Part shown: positions 61,567 to 64,000 of the stretch, piece by piece
How the letters are laid out: each line of letters begins with the position of its first letter
Numbering within the stretch: the stretch's first letter is position 1
DNA from: Candidatus Acetothermia bacterium
GTDB taxonomy: Bacteria > Bipolaricaulota > Bipolaricaulia > RBG-16-55-9 > JANLFV01
Length of the DNA stretch: 64,000 bases
Assembly (NCBI GenBank): GCA_024653345.1
Contig: JANLFV010000002.1
Span: forward strand, 1 to 64,000
Direction of reading: 5' to 3'
Notes under the pieces: generated by a model
What the model saw: the letters and a program-made list of their open reading frames with translations, nothing else
The model's database searches: none
Told to the model about the DNA's origin: nothing
Program-made: the position numbers and the translations under genes

Positions 61567-61989
61567 ATGAAGCTCTCGAAGAAGGGCGAGTATGCGCTCC
61601 GGGCTTTGATGGACCTAGCCTTCCATTACGGGAACGGGGTCGAGCCCTCGCAGGAGATCGCCGAGAACGGCCAGATCCCCAAGAGCTTTCTCGAGCAGAT
61701 CCTGATCGCGCTGAAGAACGGGGGGATCCTGGAGAGCCGCCGCGGGCCCGAGGGGGGCTATCAGCTGAAGCGGCCCCCTGAGGAGATCACCCTCGGGGAG
61801 GTCATCAGGCTGATCGACAGCCCCCTTGCGCCGTTCCACGATGCCCAGCGCCTGAGGGAGTTGGTGAAGCGCGAGGGGCGCTACCGGGGGCTCTACAGCG
61901 TCATTCTCGATGTGCGGAACGCGGTGGCCGAGATTCTGGATAAGACGACGCTTGCTGATCTCTGCCGCCGAAGCGGTCGGTCGCAGTAG
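61567..61989 (+). CDS. Rrf2-family transcriptional regulator
   Basis: A 140-residue winged-helix regulator. KKGEYALRALMDLAFHYGNG starts the DNA-binding domain; IPKSFLEQILIALKNGGILE is the recognition region and SRRGPEGGYQLKRPPEEITL the wing, followed by GEVIRLID. The family often binds Fe-S clusters through three Cys near residue 90-110, as in IscR and NsrR. Here that region has no Cys and only one Cys is near the C-terminus (DLCRRS), so it is a non-cluster member, like CymR. Its targets are unknown; the pst genes downstream are candidates. Confidence 0.9.
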   Translation: MKLSKKGEYALRALMDLAFHYGNGVEPSQEIAENGQIPKSFLEQILIALKNGGILESRRGPEGGYQLKRPPEEITLGEVIRLIDSPLAPFHDAQRLRELVKREGRYRGLYSVILDVRNAVAEILDKTTLADLCRRSGRSQ

Positions 61990-62063
61990 GGGCGATCATT
62001 TTGGTGAGAACTCGACTAAGTCGATCAAGGTGGTAAGCTACGGCCGAGCTGGAGAGGAGAAAG

Positions 62064-63029
62064 ATGAGAGGGACGATCGGCAAGGCGCTGTTCCTTAGCC
62101 TCCTCTTGCTAGCCCTAGGCGGGTGCAAGGGCGAGCGGAGGCCAAGCGCCACGGGGCCCGAGCTTGCAGGGACGATCACGATCTCCGGCGCATGGGCCCT
62201 CTACCCGATGGTCGTCCGCTGGGGGGAGGAGTTCCAGAAGCTCCACCCCCAGGTGCAATTTGACATCTCCGCCGGCGGCGCAGGTAAGGGGATGGCCGAT
62301 GTCTTGGGGAAGCTAGCGGACATCGGGATGGTCTCGCGCCAGGTCTATCCCGTCGAGCTGGCAAAGGGCGCTCGGGCCATTGCCGTAGTCCGCGACGCCG
62401 TCCTGCCGGTCGTCAATCGGGCCAATCCTGTCCTGCAGCGCCTTCTGAGCCGGGGCGTCAAGCACGAGACCTTCGTCGCCATCTGGGTTGACGGGACGGT
62501 CAAGACCTGGGGCGAAGTGGTCGGTGACCCGGCTGCGACTGACCCGCTTAATGTCTACACCAGGTCCGACGCCTGCGGCGCGGCCCAGACCTGGGCTGAA
62601 TACCTGGGATACGACCAAGAGGACCTCCGCGGGATCGGGGTCTATGGCGACCCCGGCCTGGCGGAGGCCGTGGCTCGCGACCCACTCGGCATCGGCTACA
62701 ACAACCTGAACTACGCCTACGACCCGGGGACAGGGGAGCCAGCCCAGGGGATTGTGGTCCTTCCCATCGATGCTGACGGGGACGGCTTGGTCGACCCCGA
62801 GGAGGGACCCTATCGCACTAAGGCCGAGGCAACAAGGGCTGTGGCCGAGGGCTGGTATCCCTCGCCCCCGGCGCGGGACCTCTATCTCGTGACCCTGGGC
62901 AAGCCCGCGGGCCTGGTCCAAGCCTTCCTCATCTGGGCCTTGACGGACGGTCAGGCATTCGTCTCCGAAGCGGGCTACATCAGGCTGAGCGAGGAGCGGA
63001 TTGCCCGGCAACTGGAGGAGCTCAAATGA
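62064..63029 (+). CDS. pstS: Phosphate ABC transporter substrate-binding protein
   Basis: A 321-residue binding lipoprotein. The signal peptide ends with a lipobox LALGGCKG (Cys at about 21). The mature domain has ISGAWALYPMVVRWGEEFQK, QFDISAGGAGKGMADVLGKL, VWSGAV-like DGTVKTWGEVV, YTRSDACGAAQTWAEYLGYD and GIGYNNLNYAYD, the PstS pattern. An inserted acidic stretch (DADGDGLVDPEEGPY) looks like an EF-hand-type calcium site. It overlaps pstC by 4 nt. A GAGGAG site precedes the ATG. Confidence 0.88.
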   Translation: MRGTIGKALFLSLLLLALGGCKGERRPSATGPELAGTITISGAWALYPMVVRWGEEFQKLHPQVQFDISAGGAGKGMADVLGKLADIGMVSRQVYPVELAKGARAIAVVRDAVLPVVNRANPVLQRLLSRGVKHETFVAIWVDGTVKTWGEVVGDPAATDPLNVYTRSDACGAAQTWAEYLGYDQEDLRGIGVYGDPGLAEAVARDPLGIGYNNLNYAYDPGTGEPAQGIVVLPIDADGDGLVDPEEGPYRTKAEATRAVAEGWYPSPPARDLYLVTLGKPAGLVQAFLIWALTDGQAFVSEAGYIRLSEERIARQLEELK

Positions 63030-63967
63030 TGCCAGGCAGGGTGAGAGCGTCGCTCCGGAGGTGGAACGATCTGCTTGCCAGCCGGCTCATGCTGGTGGTC
63101 GCCGTCTTCTCCAGCTTGCTCGTGATTCTGATCATTGCCGCCCTCTGTTTCAAGGCCAGGCCGATCCTGGCCAGCTATCCGCTCCGCGAGCTGTTCTCCT
63201 CCTCTTGGCAGCCGCTGCGGGGGCAATTCGGCTTCCGGCCCTTCATCGCGGGGACGCTCTGGGTGACAGTCCTCGCGATGATCATCGCGATTCCTCCCTG
63301 CCTCCTTGCCGCTATCTATCTTGCAGAATATGCCCACGGCCGGGTCCGGGCGATCGTCCGGCCGCTCGTCGACCTCCTCGCGGGGATACCCTCGGTAGTC
63401 TACGGGATGTGGGGTGTGTTGTTCGTCGTCCCCTTGGTCAAGGACTATCTTGTGCCCTTCGCCAGGGAGCATCTCAGCTTTATTCCCTTGTTTTCCGCCA
63501 CGAACTCCAGCGGCTACAGCATCCTCGCCGGGGGCGTCGTTCTAGCGGTGATGGTCTTTCCGATCATCATCTCCGTTTCAGAGGAGGTGCTCCGGGCCGT
63601 CCCGCAGGAGCTCCGCGAGGCCTCGCTCGCCGTCGGGGCCACGCATTGGCAGACGATCAAGCATGTCGTTCTCCGCAGGGCGCTGCCGGGGATCGGAGCG
63701 GCGATCATCCTCGGCTTCTCGCGAGCCTTCGGCGAGACGATGGCCGTGCTGATGGTCGTGGGGAATGTCGCGCAAATTCCGTCCTCGATCTTCGATCCGG
63801 CCTACCCCCTCCCGGCCCTCATTGCCAACAGCTACGGGGAGATGATGTCCATACCGCTCTATGACTCAGCGCTCTTGCTCGCGGCGCTCATCCTGCTCCT
63901 CATCATCCTGGTCTTCACCATCCTGGCGCGGATCGTCCTGCTCCGCGCGATGAGGAGGGCTAGGTGA
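63026..63967 (+). CDS. pstC: Phosphate ABC transporter permease PstC
   Basis: A 313-residue inner-membrane permease with six predicted helices. FRPFIAGTLWVTVLAMIIAI, PLVDLLAGIPSVVYGMWGVL and the EAA-type coupling loop EELREASLAVGATHWQTIKH are characteristic of PstC. It ends with GTGA overlapping the next gene, so PstA should be made with it. Confidence 0.92.
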   Translation: MMPGRVRASLRRWNDLLASRLMLVVAVFSSLLVILIIAALCFKARPILASYPLRELFSSSWQPLRGQFGFRPFIAGTLWVTVLAMIIAIPPCLLAAIYLAEYAHGRVRAIVRPLVDLLAGIPSVVYGMWGVLFVVPLVKDYLVPFAREHLSFIPLFSATNSSGYSILAGGVVLAVMVFPIIISVSEEVLRAVPQELREASLAVGATHWQTIKHVVLRRALPGIGAAIILGFSRAFGETMAVLMVVGNVAQIPSSIFDPAYPLPALIANSYGEMMSIPLYDSALLLAALILLLIILVFTILARIVLLRAMRRAR

Positions 63968-64000
63968 AGAGGCTCCGGCTCCGGCGGAAGCAGCTCGAGG
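63964..64000 (+). CDS. pstA: PstA permease, 5' end only
   Basis: A GTG overlapping the pstC stop (GTGA) opens a frame VKRLRLRRKQLE that runs off the window. The position and the basic N-terminus fit the second permease PstA, with pstB expected beyond. Confidence 0.6.
   Translation, partial: MKRLRLRRKQLE

Overview
The window is about 64 kb of gene-dense bacterial chromosome with high G+C (roughly 60-65% by eye). The bacterial core genes are PolA, RuvC, FolP, MutL, FtsI, FtsL, RsmH, a sigma-70 factor and bacterial tRNAs. Promoters read by eye are mostly of the -35/N17/-10 sigma-70 type. Two small secreted proteins that look like outer-membrane barrels, together with an S-layer-linked csaB/DUF5693 pair, point to a diderm, possibly S-layered cell. 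Pyruvate:ferredoxin oxidoreductase in porGDAB order, an archaeal-type Pus10, an intein and a tRNA group I intron suggest an anaerobic or thermophile-leaning, deep-branching lineage. I cannot name the phylum from sequence alone; an uncultivated group such as Bipolaricaulota/Acetothermia would fit but is a guess.

Layout. 0-6.4 kb (minus): folP-yceD-ruvC-polA-DUF488, tightly overlapped, with a 436-residue intein inside PolA. 6.4-9.1 kb: a zinc-ribbon micro-protein, two unknown proteins and an MFS exporter. 9.1-23.8 kb (minus): one long catabolic block that starts from a consensus promoter. It holds a Liv-type ABC importer (binding protein, two permeases, two ATPases) interleaved with acyl-CoA ligase, enoyl-CoA hydratase, acyl-CoA dehydrogenase, thiolase and a FadN-type enzyme, then a GlcD-type FAD oxidase and a LysE-type exporter. 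This reads as uptake and beta-oxidation of a carboxylic acid. 23.8-25.3 kb: a CIRCE-like operator with hsp20, then a sigma factor. 25.3-31.2 kb (minus): DUF5693-csaB-rsmH-ftsL-ftsI, a cell-envelope and division cluster. 31.3-38.1 kb: envelope proteins, pus10, a putative glycosidase, two possible micro-ORFs and mutL.

38.2-38.8 kb holds the most unusual element: a tRNA-Asn(GUU) gene split inside its anticodon by a group IC3-like intron that carries an HNH endonuclease frame. 38.9-46 kb encodes reductive pyrimidine degradation as two divergent arms: mmsA and an aminotransferase on the minus strand; beta-ureidopropionase, preA and dihydropyrimidinase on the plus strand. 46-50.8 kb is lower in G+C and accessory in character: a UvrD-like helicase broken by an in-frame TAG, a decayed PIN-domain gene, a methyltransferase and an AlkZ-related-like protein.

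50.9-57.3 kb: a MacB-type ABC system with a secreted partner, an AcuC deacetylase paired with a tandem GNAT acetyltransferase, a DUF2179-type membrane protein, and a minimal tyrosine recombinase. 57.3-61.3 kb (minus): porG-porD-porA-porB plus a metallo-beta-lactamase-fold hydrolase. 61.4-64 kb: tRNA-Thr(CGU), an Rrf2-type regulator, and the start of a pstS-pstC-pstA phosphate importer cut by the window edge. All functions are assigned from motifs read by eye; no database search was run.
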